From positions 1 to 38,388 of the forward strand of contig CAKSEE010000026.1 in the NCBI GenBank assembly GCA_934446455.1: a stretch of 38,388 nucleotides of DNA, given 5' to 3'. Below are positions 1 to 9,122 of this stretch, one piece after another (positions within the stretch are counted from its first letter, which is position 1; every line of letters begins with the position of its first letter). A model generated the notes under the pieces. It saw only the letters and a program-made list of their open reading frames with translations. It searched no databases and was not told the DNA's origin. Origin of the DNA: an uncultured Oscillospiraceae bacterium. Its GTDB lineage: Bacteria > Bacillota > Clostridia > Oscillospirales > Ruminococcaceae. Made by a program: the position numbers and the translations under genes.

Positions 1-544
1 GCGCTGAAAGTGACACGGCAGTGAGCGAATATAAGGCGCTGTTCCTTAAATATCCGTATTCCGGAATACCGGGTGAAACCACGGTATACCGCGTGATGAC
101 AGCCATCGGAATAACGCACAGAACCAACCGAGAGCCGAACTGTGCGCTGCAACTGTCGAAAATACAGCTGCAGCGTATCCGGAATTTTGCGGTGCGGTAC
201 TCCATTCCGACCGCGGAAGCCGGTACACAAGCGCTTCATACAGAGCCATGCTGAACGAGTATGGAGTAAAGCAAGGCATGAACTGCGTCGGAGGCAGATG
301 TCATGACAACGCCCGCTGCGAAAGTATGTGGGCGCGAATGAAGAACGAGCTGTTTTACAGTCGTGGCAGAAGAAGTACGGATTACACGACAGAACAGCTG
401 AAAACAATGATCCGGCGCTACTACATGAGCTATTGGAATAACCGCCGGATATGTTCGTCGATAGGTGGAATGCCTCCGGCAGAGAAGCGCCGCAGATATT
501 ACTCGGATAAGACGGGCAAATCTGCGACCGCCGCAATGGAATAA
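1..544 (+). pseudogene. IS3-family (IS150-like) transposase remnant, cut by window edge and internally deleted
   Basis: The C-terminal half of an IS3-family orfB (DDE integrase fold) is readable but broken. From base 3 to about 140 frame 3 gives the conserved stretch TTVYRVMTAIGITHRTNREPN. From about 143 to the stop at 542-544 frame 2 gives HSDRGSRYTS, then GGRCHDNARCESMWARMKNE and the YWNNRRICSSIGGMPP tail. The second catalytic Asp (HSDRG) and the Glu (ESMWARMKNE) survive. The segment that should carry the first catalytic Asp, normally in a DITEI-like motif between these blocks, is missing and the frame changes there, so a deletion of several tens of codons is inferred. The element cannot encode an active transposase. 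The 5' part lies outside the window. Confidence 0.85.
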
Positions 545-585
545 ATATCCACTCCGCTACGCCGTGTGGATATTTATTCCATTGC
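533..585. repeat. Perfect 20-bp inverted repeat overlapping the transposase stop
   Basis: Arms 533-552 and 566-585 are exact reverse complements separated by 13 bases (553-565). The left arm contains the last codons and the TAA stop of the transposase remnant. A U-rich run (597-602) follows only after about a dozen bases, so this is not a textbook intrinsic terminator. It may still form a strong RNA hairpin that ends or shields the transcript, or it may be an element end or a small REP/MITE-like unit. Confidence 0.75.
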
Positions 586-700
586 ACTGCTGCTCAAAAT
601 TTTTGGGTGAAATGTGTAAAGCTATATTGACAATATCATGCTGCCTGATAGGTTTGCTAAAATCGTAGGACATAAATTTTTTTGAAATCGAAAAAAGCTA

Positions 701-729
701 TTGACATCTCAATGTTTTGATGATATAAT
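701..729 (+). promoter_or_regulatory. Sigma-A promoter of the MATE leader
   Basis: A consensus -35 TTGACA (701-706) and a consensus -10 TATAAT (724-729) are spaced by 17 bases. Initiation is expected near 735-737, giving a leader of about 160 nt before the MATE start codon. The rest of the gap 586-700 is AT-rich and shows nothing else recognisable. Confidence 0.85.
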
Positions 730-735
730 ACCGTC

Positions 736-866
736 TTGGATTGATCCACTATACATTCATCGAACGACCCGTGTGCCGTAGCACCATCCCGTAAAAACGG
801 AGGTTGGGTCAATGGAAGATGTCGGGTGAGCCCGGTTATTGTGAAAAGCAGTAGCCGGGCTTTTTG
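736..866 (+). promoter_or_regulatory. Structured leader of a MATE gene, candidate guanidine-IV (mepA motif) riboswitch
   Basis: The leader can fold into a compact branched structure. GACCC (766-770) pairs with GGGTC (806-810). Inside are the hairpins GTGC-CGTA-GCAC (773-784) and CCGT-AAAA-ACGG (789-800). A purine-rich linker then leads to an intrinsic terminator at 829-865. CGGGT (823-827) could pair with ACCCG (767-771) instead, which suggests competing folds. From family knowledge, the mepA motif (guanidine-IV riboswitch) lies upstream of MATE genes in Clostridia, sits next to a terminator and turns transcription on when guanidine binds. The assignment here rests on gene context and architecture. 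I could not align the leader to the consensus. Confidence 0.55.
829..865 (+). terminator. Intrinsic terminator/attenuator inside the MATE leader
   Basis: Bases 829-841 pair with 849-861 (13 pairs including G-U pairs) around a 7-base loop, followed by TTTTT at 861-865. It lies between the promoter and the MATE ribosome site, so it must be bypassed for expression, as expected for a riboswitch expression platform. Confidence 0.85.
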
Positions 867-896
867 CGTATTAAAATACAGGCTAAGGAGAATCGT

Positions 897-2210
897 ATGC
901 AAAACACTCGAACAAAAACTTTGTGTAAGTATATCTTTCCGGCAATACTGACAAACGTATGTATATTCCTGTTCACCATCATTGACGGCATTTTCGTCGG
1001 TCAAGGCGTTGGTCAGGATGCGCTCGGCGCGGTCAACATCGCGATGCCGTTCGTAATGATCGCGACGGCGCTCAATATGCTGACCTCTATCGGCGGCGTA
1101 ACGGTAACTGCCATTCGTCTTGGACGAAACGATAAGCAGGGAGCAAATCAGGCATTTATGCACTCATTGACAGCAAATGTTGTGATTGCTGCCATTATCA
1201 CACTGCTCGGCACAGTTATGGCGACGCCGCTTTGCCGTATGCTTGGAGCAGATGAAATGTATCTGCCCCTGGTAAAGGATTATGTGTTCTGGTGGGCGCT
1301 GTTTGCAATACCGTCTGCACTGTCGGTCAACTTCCAGAGCTTCTGCCGTAACGACGGTTCGCCGATGCTGGTTGCAGCTGCAAACGTAGCCAGCACTGTG
1401 TTAAATATCTTCCTTGACTGGCTGTTGGTATTTCCTCTGCAAATGGGAGTTACCGGCGCGGCGCTCGCAACAGGTATTTCGCAGACAGTATCCATGCTGA
1501 TCGTCTTAATGCACTTCATTCTGCGTAAAGGAGAACTTCGTATCAGCAGATATAAACCGGAAGCTAAATTGTTCCGTAAGGTCATTTTCCGTGGACTGCC
1601 CGAAATGATAGCCCAGTTTGCCACGCCCGTAACTACTATCTGCCTTAACCACGTTCTGGTTACGCTGCTTGCAGAGGAAGGCGTTAATACATACGCCGTC
1701 ATCTCATATGTTTCATCTTTTGCCATGTCAGTTTTATTCGGAGCTTCCGAAGGATTACAGCCGTTGTTTGGTCAAAGCTATGGCGCAAAGGAAGATAAGA
1801 ATTTGAAGTTTTATCTTCGCAGCGGAATGCTGATTTCCGCGATCGGAAGCTTGATATGTGTTGCATTGGCGATCATATTCGCACGCCCGATCAGTGCTAT
1901 GTTCGGTGCTGAGAGCAATATAATGGAAGCGACTGTGAAATATATGCCACAGTATGCATGAGCATTTATTGTTTCCGGTCTAAATATCTTGATTTCCTCA
2001 TATTTCTATTCCACCAAGCGTTCCGTGCAGGCGATCATTCTGAATATTCTGCGCAGTTTTGTTATCAATACAGCGGTCATAGTCGGGTTGTCCGCGGCTT
2101 TTGGCACAAATATCGTATGGTATACATTCGGTATTGCTGAAAGTATTGTGCTTGTTCTTTCCTTTGTAATGCTCAAAGTTTCAGAGAAAAACGGAATTGC
2201 CTATAAATAA
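897..2210 (+). pseudogene. MATE-family multidrug efflux pump, interrupted by an in-frame TGA
   Basis: The reading frame encodes a multi-span MATE antiporter of about 437 residues, close to the family length, beginning MQNTRTKTLCKYIFPAILTN. ATG at 897 is chosen because AAGGAG (885-890) lies six bases upstream; the in-frame start at 864 overlaps the terminator. The N-terminal half carries the usual IDGIFVGQGVG region. At 1959-1961 a TGA falls between MPQYA and AFIVSGLNILISS, and the same frame continues through FYSTKRSVQ to TAA at 2208-2210. MATE proteins usually have a Trp or another bulky residue there, so a TGG-to-TGA change is the simplest reading. If translation stops there, a 354-residue protein lacking its last transmembrane segments results. 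The codon mix is more AT-rich than in the core genes, consistent with acquisition beside the transposase remnant. Confidence 0.8.
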
Positions 2211-2218
2211 GCTTGTTT

Positions 2219-2244
2219 CGCAATGCAGTTACAACTGTAATGCG
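2219..2244. other. Imperfect dyad after the MATE gene
   Basis: Bases 2219-2230 and 2233-2244 form a near-palindrome (one mismatch and one G-U if transcribed) with a 2-base centre, followed by TTATAATTT. It could be a weak hairpin at the end of the MATE transcript or a repressor-type operator. No regulator is encoded nearby to support the second reading. Confidence 0.35.
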
Positions 2245-2278
2245 TTATAATTTACCCACAATTAAATAACCATCCATG

Positions 2279-2305
2279 GAGCAGTCGAAAGATTGCTCAA
2301 TTTTT
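2279..2305 (+). terminator. Intrinsic terminator downstream of the MATE gene
   Basis: GAGCAGTC (2279-2286) pairs with GATTGCTC (2291-2298), closed by a GAAA tetraloop and followed by AATTTTT. It ends the MATE transcript. Confidence 0.75.
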
Positions 2306-2333
2306 CATTATACGGAGGTACCCATGAGCAGAT

Positions 2334-3017
<684 letters not shown>

Positions 3018-3213
3018 TTCTGCCCTCGCTGAATTTTGTTTGTACACATTTTAGCATACCGAGCGTAAAAAACGCTATCATGCTTGCGTTAATTTTGCGT
3101 AAAGTCAGGGCTGATTCACCCGCGCCGACATTTCACATTCAGCCGCGATCGACCGCAACCTCCGCTCTTTTGTATGATTTATGAAATATTATGAAGAAAA
3201 ATACAAATTCTTC

Positions 3214-3242
3214 TTGAAAAAAACAGGAAGCTGTGCTATAAT
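3214..3242 (+). promoter_or_regulatory. Promoter of the surface-protein region
   Basis: TTGAAA (3214-3219), a 17-base spacer and TATAAT (3237-3242), with a TG two bases before the -10. It precedes the broken surface-protein gene and is the closest convincing promoter upstream of the intact 1747-residue gene, so it may now drive that gene through the remnant. Nothing else is recognisable in 3018-3213. Confidence 0.75.
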
Positions 3243-3313
3243 ATAAAATGATAATGCCGGATTCAGCCTGCTTTGCGCGCTGAAATGGCGTTCAACAGGT
3301 TTTGGAGGTAAGA

Positions 3314-3754
3314 ATGGAAACATCGATCAATCGGTAAAAACACAATGACGCAGGCGTTTAAGAAAGCGGCGAGTACCATAACCGCCGCGGCAGTTATGCT
3401 TATGGCGGGGTTTGTGGTGCTGCCGTCCGCGGCGATGGCGGAGACCATGGGCGCGTTTGAGGTGACGGGAGGCGTGGCTGACGCGGATTACATGTATTCT
3501 GAAGGCGCGCTGAAAATACTTACGGACGCGGCGCTTCAGACATTACCATAAACGGCGGCACGGTTATTGCCAACGGCGGCAGTCAGGGAGCAGGCATAGG
3601 CGGCGGCTCATACTCTGAAGCTGCAAATATCATCATAACAGGAGGAACGCGTCAGTCCAACTACTGCTTCCATTATAGCTTACACTTTGAGCCCGGTCTA
3701 TCCCTGCGTGGCTTGCAGGGCTTTACCGGTAAATATATTATAACAGGAGGATAA
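3314..3754 (+). pseudogene. Remnant of a secreted surface protein
   Basis: GGAGGTAAG (3304-3312) precedes ATG 3314, but that frame stops after seven codons (METSINR, TAA at 3335-3337). One frame over, from 3345, a secretion signal follows: FKKAASTITAAAVMLMAGFV and then an Ala-rich cleavage region (SAAMAE), continuing with GAFEVTGGVADADYMYSEGALK to TAA at 3549-3551. A third frame from about 3542 carries a Gly-rich beta-helix-like stretch (INGGTVIANGGSQGAGIGGG) and runs open to TAA 3752-3754. At least two frameshifts and a large loss of sequence separate these pieces from a working gene. The pattern resembles the Gly-rich carbohydrate-binding modules of ruminococcal surface proteins, so it was probably a relative of the next gene. 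Confidence 0.7.
3635..3751 (+). repeat. 12-bp direct repeat flanking the 3' part of the surface-protein remnant
   Basis: ATAACAGGAGGA occurs at 3635-3646 and again at 3740-3751. The second copy contains the ribosome site of the 1747-residue gene; the first encodes ITGG in the remnant. Such a pair could mark a recombination point, or the similarity may be chance in Gly-rich coding DNA. Confidence 0.5.
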
Positions 3755-3755
3755 T

Positions 3756-6700
3756 ATGACACATTCAAAGCAACTTTGCAGCAAGCTTATAAGCCTGCTG
3801 CTGGCGCTCACCATGATACTTGCGCTCGTGCCCGCGGTATCTCTGACGGCAAGCGCGGCAGGCGCAAAATATGTGCTTACGGCAGATACGCCGCAGTTCA
3901 GCAACGACGGCTGGGCATGGGACGGACAGACGCTCCATTTCTTTGGCAGCGGCACTTATGAGGTTGATTCCGACTACTTCTCGATAGAATCAACCAAAGA
4001 CGGCGGGGCTGCGATAATTGACATCTCCGGGTCGCTTACCGTCAACTTCAACATGCTTACTATTTCCTTTGTCGAATCGTCCTGCCCGCTTGACATCAGG
4101 GGCGCGGGCAAGATAACGGCTTCCTCTGTTGATGTCGAAAATAACTGGTTTTGCAAACTGTTCAGTGTTGGTTATACAATAACTTATGCGGGCGGTGCAA
4201 TATGCACGGACAGCGAAATAGTTTTATTCAGCAGCAATGGCTTCACCATGACGCAGGGTCACATAGAAGCGCCTAACGCTTATATCAGCACGGATGATAG
4301 CTGTACAATAAGCAACAGCTACGTTTCTATAAATCAGTTTGACAGCGTTGCTCCTGCAATAAATGTTAATGTCGAAAAAAGTTTTCTTGATATGCAGTCG
4401 TTTCTTACCCCAGATCAAATGACGGGGTTATCCTTTGCTCTCACGAGCAGCGTTCTGCGCAGCGCCGCTGAACGCTCCGAGTTTGAGTTAAGAGACGATG
4501 ACATTAAAAAACCGCGTTTCTCAGCCGTGACCGATTCCGTTGTTTATCTGACAAAGGTTGGGTCTGTTGATGGTTTGAAATTAAGCGCCGCGCTTACTTC
4601 TCAGAAAGTTCAAAAGGCGGTTGACGGCGGCTATGTGTTCTGCAATCAGCTGATAACCGATGCTGATTTGAGCGGCGGAAATCTGGACGGCAGCAAAAAT
4701 GCAGATTTAGCCCGGCTTAGCGGTGCATTTTATTGGTCTGCAACTAATGATATTCTGAGATTGGATAATTTGACGCTTTCAGGCGGAGTATTGTTTTCTG
4801 CACCTTTTTCACTACAGTTATATGATAAAGCCAAGGCAAATAATGCTGCTATAGTAATATTAGCAGATAAGGCTGAACCTAATATAAGTATTCAAAATGC
4901 AAATAACTGCACCATTGTTGCTATAAACGAATTTGCAAGTTCAAATAAAATCACCCTTCAAATTTGGGATGGTGTCGATAAATGTAATGTTTACTCGACC
5001 ACAGATGACATAATTTACGCCGGTTCTCCTATATCGCCAACAAATAACTCGTATTATGTACCCAACGGCGCGGTTGATGTATTTACCTATTTTGACCCGT
5101 CTAACTACGACCGTGATTCCTATTCTGAATTTTATGGAAGCATTACCGCTAAAAAAATTACTGCTGACTCTAATCCTCTCAAATTTAGCAGCAATATTTG
5201 CGCAGACGTTCTTGAAATGGATAGGAATATGGCCTTTAATGGCTCAGATGCTTACTCTGTAAGCTTAGGCGGCGTTACGGGTAGTGGTACGATTTATTCT
5301 TACTACTCTGATGTTGTTGATTTTGCCTGCGAAAAGGTTAACGGCAGCTGGGGGTTATTTGACGACGATTACGGCTATGATGGCGGCGCCGACAAGCAGC
5401 TTTACCTTGGCAGGCAGGTGTTCAACACCCTTGCCGCTGCCGAGGCGACTAAGACATACGACGCCCTGACGTTAAGCAAGGGTTCTTCGGTTACGATTAA
5501 CGTTCCGCTCACGCTCCCCTTTGAGCAATGGATATTCCGGCATGAGATTTTACTGTTTGATGAACAAAATAAGCCTTGCGACTTGGACAGCGTCGGCATT
5601 ACCGCTGATTTTGCGGACGGCGGCAATAATTCGCTCAATATCGTTCTGAAAGCGGGCAGCGACGTCGCGGCGGGCAGCTATAAGCTGGGCTACGCCATGA
5701 ACGGGCAGGGAATAAACAAAGGTCAATTCATTCCCTTAACGCTTTCGGATGCCTTGTCCTACACGATGGAGTTCGGCGACGACAGCAGCATTTCATGGCC
5801 TTATATCGACAAGGACGGAAATCCGAAGACTTTCACAGGAGCTGATTTCGAGAAGAAAATCGAAGCCGATACATGGACGTGGTACGGCAGGAGTGACCGG
5901 GAAAATGGATACGGTGGCAGCACTCTTGTGCTGAATGACGGGTTCAATTTCACAACAACGGCGGATTACGGCATATCCAAAACCAAGATGACGACTTTCA
6001 ATATTGTCGTTAAGGGCAGCTGCACCGTCAATGCGGCAGTTGGTGCTATTTATTCAGGACAAAACGTAACTTTGAACATCAATGGCGCTGACGATAACTC
6101 AAAGCTTAGCGTGAACACAGGAATAGTGAGTGATGAGGCGCTCTATATCAGCGGCGTTGATATTGAGGCGAACAATGTTACTTCGGTTATAAAAGCTTCG
6201 GCTCAGTTAAAGCCGCTGCTGCAAAGCGCTGAGGAAACTTTTTTGTATGATTGCAAAATTACCGCCAACGACCGTTGGGAGGGCAAGGAAGTTATCAACG
6301 CCCCGGAGCTTAAGATAACCAGAGGCGTAACGCTTGATTTACCCGCTTGTACCATAGGGGCAGGACTAACGTATATTGCTGAGCTTGAAAGCGTGAATAA
6401 CATTCTGAACGGGTCGGCTGCGCTTACCGTTGAGGGTTCTCCTTATGGAGAAGACAACGGAGCAGTTATGCTGAAGTGGATAGACTACGGCATGGGAATG
6501 AAGCTTTCCACAAAGCCGCTGGAGTTCATCGGCACGGCTTCCGACCTGATAATTGCCGACGATACGATTTCCGCAGACGGCGACTACTGCCTGGTCAGCG
6601 GCAAGGAATACAGGCTTGACCTTTCCAAACTTATCGGCGTTGATATTTCCGGCTGCCAGATTGCGAAGGATTCGACCAGCGGCTATTCAGTAAAAAGCCA

Positions 6701-8999
6701 GCTGGTTGACGGCACGCAATACTTTATTGTTATCCCCGGAAAAAAAGCAACGGATTCCACGGCAAACACCACCGTCACAGTAATTGACTCAAATAGATTT
6801 TACGGCTCATCTATGTCCTTGAAACTTGATGTAACGCTCGGCAGGGTTGTAAAGGCAGACAAGGTGGGATTCTACCATCAGGGCAGCTATGGCAGCTACT
6901 CAGACCCCACCGACTGCTATACCGCCTCCGCGACATACAAGGGTAAACCGCTGGAACTTCAGGGTACATACCCCGACGCGTACTATCTTGTTCCCTCGGG
7001 CGAGAATATCGAAGTCACCCTTATACCCAACGACGGGTTCAGGTTCGAAATGGTAGCGTATGGCGACGCTACGTCAACCGCAATGCTCAACCCTTCGCAG
7101 GACGGCACATACGTCGTCACCACCGACGGCACGGATAAAAAGTTCATCCTTACCATATCCCCGACATACGACAAGCAATACTGCAAGGCGGACATCTCCG
7201 CAGAACTGCGCAGGAGCCTTGCCAACGGCGAGATAAAGAAGATAACTCTCGAATATCCCAACGGCAGGGTTAAGACCCTTGACGGCACGCTCGACGAGTT
7301 CCCCGCGTATGTTCTGCGCAATAATGAAGTCACGGTAAGCATTACACCGCTTGCCAAGAGCGTGCTGAGCATAAACGGCGCAGAGCCCGAATACGACAGC
7401 AGGACGGGCGCGTATTCCGCAGAGCTCAATGTGGGCAAGGACACGGAAATTACCGCAGAGCTTGAAGATTCCGCAAACCTTTGCAGCCTTACGATCTGGC
7501 ATTACAATCTGTCCTCTGCCGATGAGAAATTCACGGTTACGCCTGCGCCTATAAATTCGCTCGGGCAGTACAGGGTCGGCACGGAATGCGAGATATTCGC
7601 GAATATAACGGAAGATAAGTTCATCAGAGACGCCAAATTCAACGGCGCTGCAGTCGAGCCTTACAAGCAGACTGACGATGGCTGCTATTACAAAGTCACT
7701 ACCGCAGCGGGCGAGAACAAGTTCGAGGTCACCTATGTTGACCTTTCAACGCTCGCTGTTGCAAAGCCCGAACACGGTTCTGTAGAGTTCAGCGGCAGGC
7801 TTGACTACGGCAGAAGCTTCACAACTCTGGCGGACGGCACGCAGGTTTACTCAATAGGTACGACCGACACGGTAACGCTTACGATAACGCCCGACAATGG
7901 CTACCGCCTGAAGTCGGTAAAGCTTGACGGCGACAGAGCGCCCGAGGTAACGGCAGAAAACGGCGTTTGCACGTTCGAGATGGACCAGTCAGTCAACTGG
8001 ACGTTCACCGCCGAGTTTGAGAAGATACCCGCAGGCAATGCCACAGTTACTGTAAAGTGCGGTGCGAACGGCACGGTTACGCCCTCCACTGCAGATTATC
8101 CCATAGGCACAAAGGTAACGCTCACCGTAACCCCCGACGCGGGCTATCAGGTGAAGTCTGCAAAGCTTGACGGCAAGAACGTAAGTCTTACAAACGGCAA
8201 ATATACGTTCATGATTACTGCGGACTGCGAATTCAGCGTTGAGTTCGAGAAAAAGTCCTCCGGCGGCAGCGGCGGAAGCTCGGGCGGCACGGTCAACGGC
8301 GGTTCTTCCGGGGACTACAAGCCTGCAATGAACGGCAGGGAAATGACGTGGGAGGAAATAGCAAAGGCGATAGCTGCGCTTGCAAAGGGCAGCAAGACCA
8401 CAATAGAGCTCAACGGCAGCTATGAGGTTCCCGCCGAGGTAATAAAAGCTATAGCCGACGGCGACATCGGGACTACGTTCACCATTGACAGCCGGAGAAG
8501 CTGGTTTATGGACGGCGCTGAGATTACCGCGCCCGCAGCGGCAAACCTGCGCGTGCTTACGCTCGGCACTCTTGACGCAGCGGGACTTCGCGGCACGGCG
8601 GGGTACAAGTTCAGCCTTTACGGCACGAATAATCCCGCCGCGCTCTCCGTGGCGTTCAGCAAGACATACGCGGGCAGGTTCGCTAACCTCTACAAGATGG
8701 CTGACGGCAGGCTCGTGTTTGCAGACAACGTTAAGGTTGACGCGGACGGCAATGTTTCGCTCACCGATATAGGCGACAAGGGCGACTATGTAATAATGCT
8801 CTGCGAGTATTCCGACCGAAAGGGCGACGCGAACAATGACGGCATGGTAAACATTGCGGACGCGCTTGCGCTGCTGCGCGACGTATTCGGGCTCGAGGAG
8901 GTAAAGAACACCGCGATGCGCGATTTCAACGGCGACGGAAAGAATGATGTTTCCGACGCGCGCGACCTGCTTAAGGACGTGTTCCACGGCAAGATTTAA
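3756..8999 (+). CDS. Large secreted protein with beta-rich modules, InlB-type repeats and a C-terminal type I dockerin
   Basis: The 1747-residue product starts at ATG 3756, five bases after AGGAGG. Residues 1-35 are a signal peptide: basic start, hydrophobic core LISLLLALTMILALVPAV, then SLTASAAG. Residues 36 to about 1330 are rich in Ser, Thr, Asn, Gly and beta-type patterns, with recurring W-x-W-x-G / L-x-L openings near residues 50, 325 and 705 that suggest divergent beta-helix or carbohydrate-binding modules. About 1334-1425 and 1428-1503 are two InlB-like repeats (NGTVTPSTADYPIGTKVTL type), followed by a Gly/Ser linker (about 1501-1520). Residues 1691-1745 form a type I dockerin with two calcium loops, DANNDGMVNIAD and DFNGDGKNDVSD. 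The protein is thus exported and probably docks to a cohesin on a scaffoldin. I see no glycosidase or protease active-site motif, no sortase signal and no transmembrane anchor. Binding or adhesion is inferred. Confidence 0.88.
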   Translation: MTHSKQLCSKLISLLLALTMILALVPAVSLTASAAGAKYVLTADTPQFSNDGWAWDGQTLHFFGSGTYEVDSDYFSIESTKDGGAAIIDISGSLTVNFNMLTISFVESSCPLDIRGAGKITASSVDVENNWFCKLFSVGYTITYAGGAICTDSEIVLFSSNGFTMTQGHIEAPNAYISTDDSCTISNSYVSINQFDSVAPAINVNVEKSFLDMQSFLTPDQMTGLSFALTSSVLRSAAERSEFELRDDDIKKPRFSAVTDSVVYLTKVGSVDGLKLSAALTSQKVQKAVDGGYVFCNQLITDADLSGGNLDGSKNADLARLSGAFYWSATNDILRLDNLTLSGGVLFSAPFSLQLYDKAKANNAAIVILADKAEPNISIQNANNCTIVAINEFASSNKITLQIWDGVDKCNVYSTTDDIIYAGSPISPTNNSYYVPNGAVDVFTYFDPSNYDRDSYSEFYGSITAKKITADSNPLKFSSNICADVLEMDRNMAFNGSDAYSVSLGGVTGSGTIYSYYSDVVDFACEKVNGSWGLFDDDYGYDGGADKQLYLGRQVFNTLAAAEATKTYDALTLSKGSSVTINVPLTLPFEQWIFRHEILLFDEQNKPCDLDSVGITADFADGGNNSLNIVLKAGSDVAAGSYKLGYAMNGQGINKGQFIPLTLSDALSYTMEFGDDSSISWPYIDKDGNPKTFTGADFEKKIEADTWTWYGRSDRENGYGGSTLVLNDGFNFTTTADYGISKTKMTTFNIVVKGSCTVNAAVGAIYSGQNVTLNINGADDNSKLSVNTGIVSDEALYISGVDIEANNVTSVIKASAQLKPLLQSAEETFLYDCKITANDRWEGKEVINAPELKITRGVTLDLPACTIGAGLTYIAELESVNNILNGSAALTVEGSPYGEDNGAVMLKWIDYGMGMKLSTKPLEFIGTASDLIIADDTISADGDYCLVSGKEYRLDLSKLIGVDISGCQIAKDSTSGYSVKSQLVDGTQYFIVIPGKKATDSTANTTVTVIDSNRFYGSSMSLKLDVTLGRVVKADKVGFYHQGSYGSYSDPTDCYTASATYKGKPLELQGTYPDAYYLVPSGENIEVTLIPNDGFRFEMVAYGDATSTAMLNPSQDGTYVVTTDGTDKKFILTISPTYDKQYCKADISAELRRSLANGEIKKITLEYPNGRVKTLDGTLDEFPAYVLRNNEVTVSITPLAKSVLSINGAEPEYDSRTGAYSAELNVGKDTEITAELEDSANLCSLTIWHYNLSSADEKFTVTPAPINSLGQYRVGTECEIFANITEDKFIRDAKFNGAAVEPYKQTDDGCYYKVTTAAGENKFEVTYVDLSTLAVAKPEHGSVEFSGRLDYGRSFTTLADGTQVYSIGTTDTVTLTITPDNGYRLKSVKLDGDRAPEVTAENGVCTFEMDQSVNWTFTAEFEKIPAGNATVTVKCGANGTVTPSTADYPIGTKVTLTVTPDAGYQVKSAKLDGKNVSLTNGKYTFMITADCEFSVEFEKKSSGGSGGSSGGTVNGGSSGDYKPAMNGREMTWEEIAKAIAALAKGSKTTIELNGSYEVPAEVIKAIADGDIGTTFTIDSRRSWFMDGAEITAPAAANLRVLTLGTLDAAGLRGTAGYKFSLYGTNNPAALSVAFSKTYAGRFANLYKMADGRLVFADNVKVDADGNVSLTDIGDKGDYVIMLCEYSDRKGDANNDGMVNIADALALLRDVFGLEEVKNTAMRDFNGDGKNDVSDARDLLKDVFHGKI

Positions 9000-9007
9000 T
9001 CAGAGAA

Positions 9008-9033
9008 TCCTCCCCTGCACGCGCGGGGGAGGA
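9008..9033 (+). terminator. Hairpin after the dockerin protein gene
   Basis: TCCTCCCC (9008-9015) pairs with GGGGAGGA (9026-9033) just after the TAA. There is no U-run, so it is either an inefficient terminator or a 3'-end stabilising hairpin. Confidence 0.5.
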
Positions 9034-9087
9034 CTTCTGCGAAAAAGCGTATTCCTGCGCAAGTAATAAAAAAATTGCGAAAACCCC

Positions 9088-9116
9088 TTGACAAACGAAA
9101 ATGGGTGTGGTATAAT
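9088..9116 (+). promoter_or_regulatory. Promoter of infC-rpmI-rplT
   Basis: TTGACA (9088-9093), a 17-base spacer and TATAAT (9111-9116), preceded by AAAACCCC directly against the -35. This is a consensus housekeeping promoter, as expected for a ribosomal operon. Confidence 0.9.
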
Positions 9117-9122
9117 AGCTGA

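Noticed and set aside
766..810. Purine, c-di-GMP or ZTP riboswitch for the MATE leader
   Set aside because: The conserved core sequences of those classes are not present; the short stems and MATE context fit the mepA motif better.
1959..1961. Selenocysteine or a TGA=Trp genetic code to explain the MATE stop
   Set aside because: Other genes in the window use TGG for Trp and TGA as a normal stop, no SECIS-like hairpin is evident after the TGA, and MATE pumps are not selenoproteins.
7989..8987. 332-codon open frame opposite the end of the dockerin gene
   Set aside because: The dockerin calcium loops and the repeats on the plus strand are unmistakable; the antisense product has no motif.
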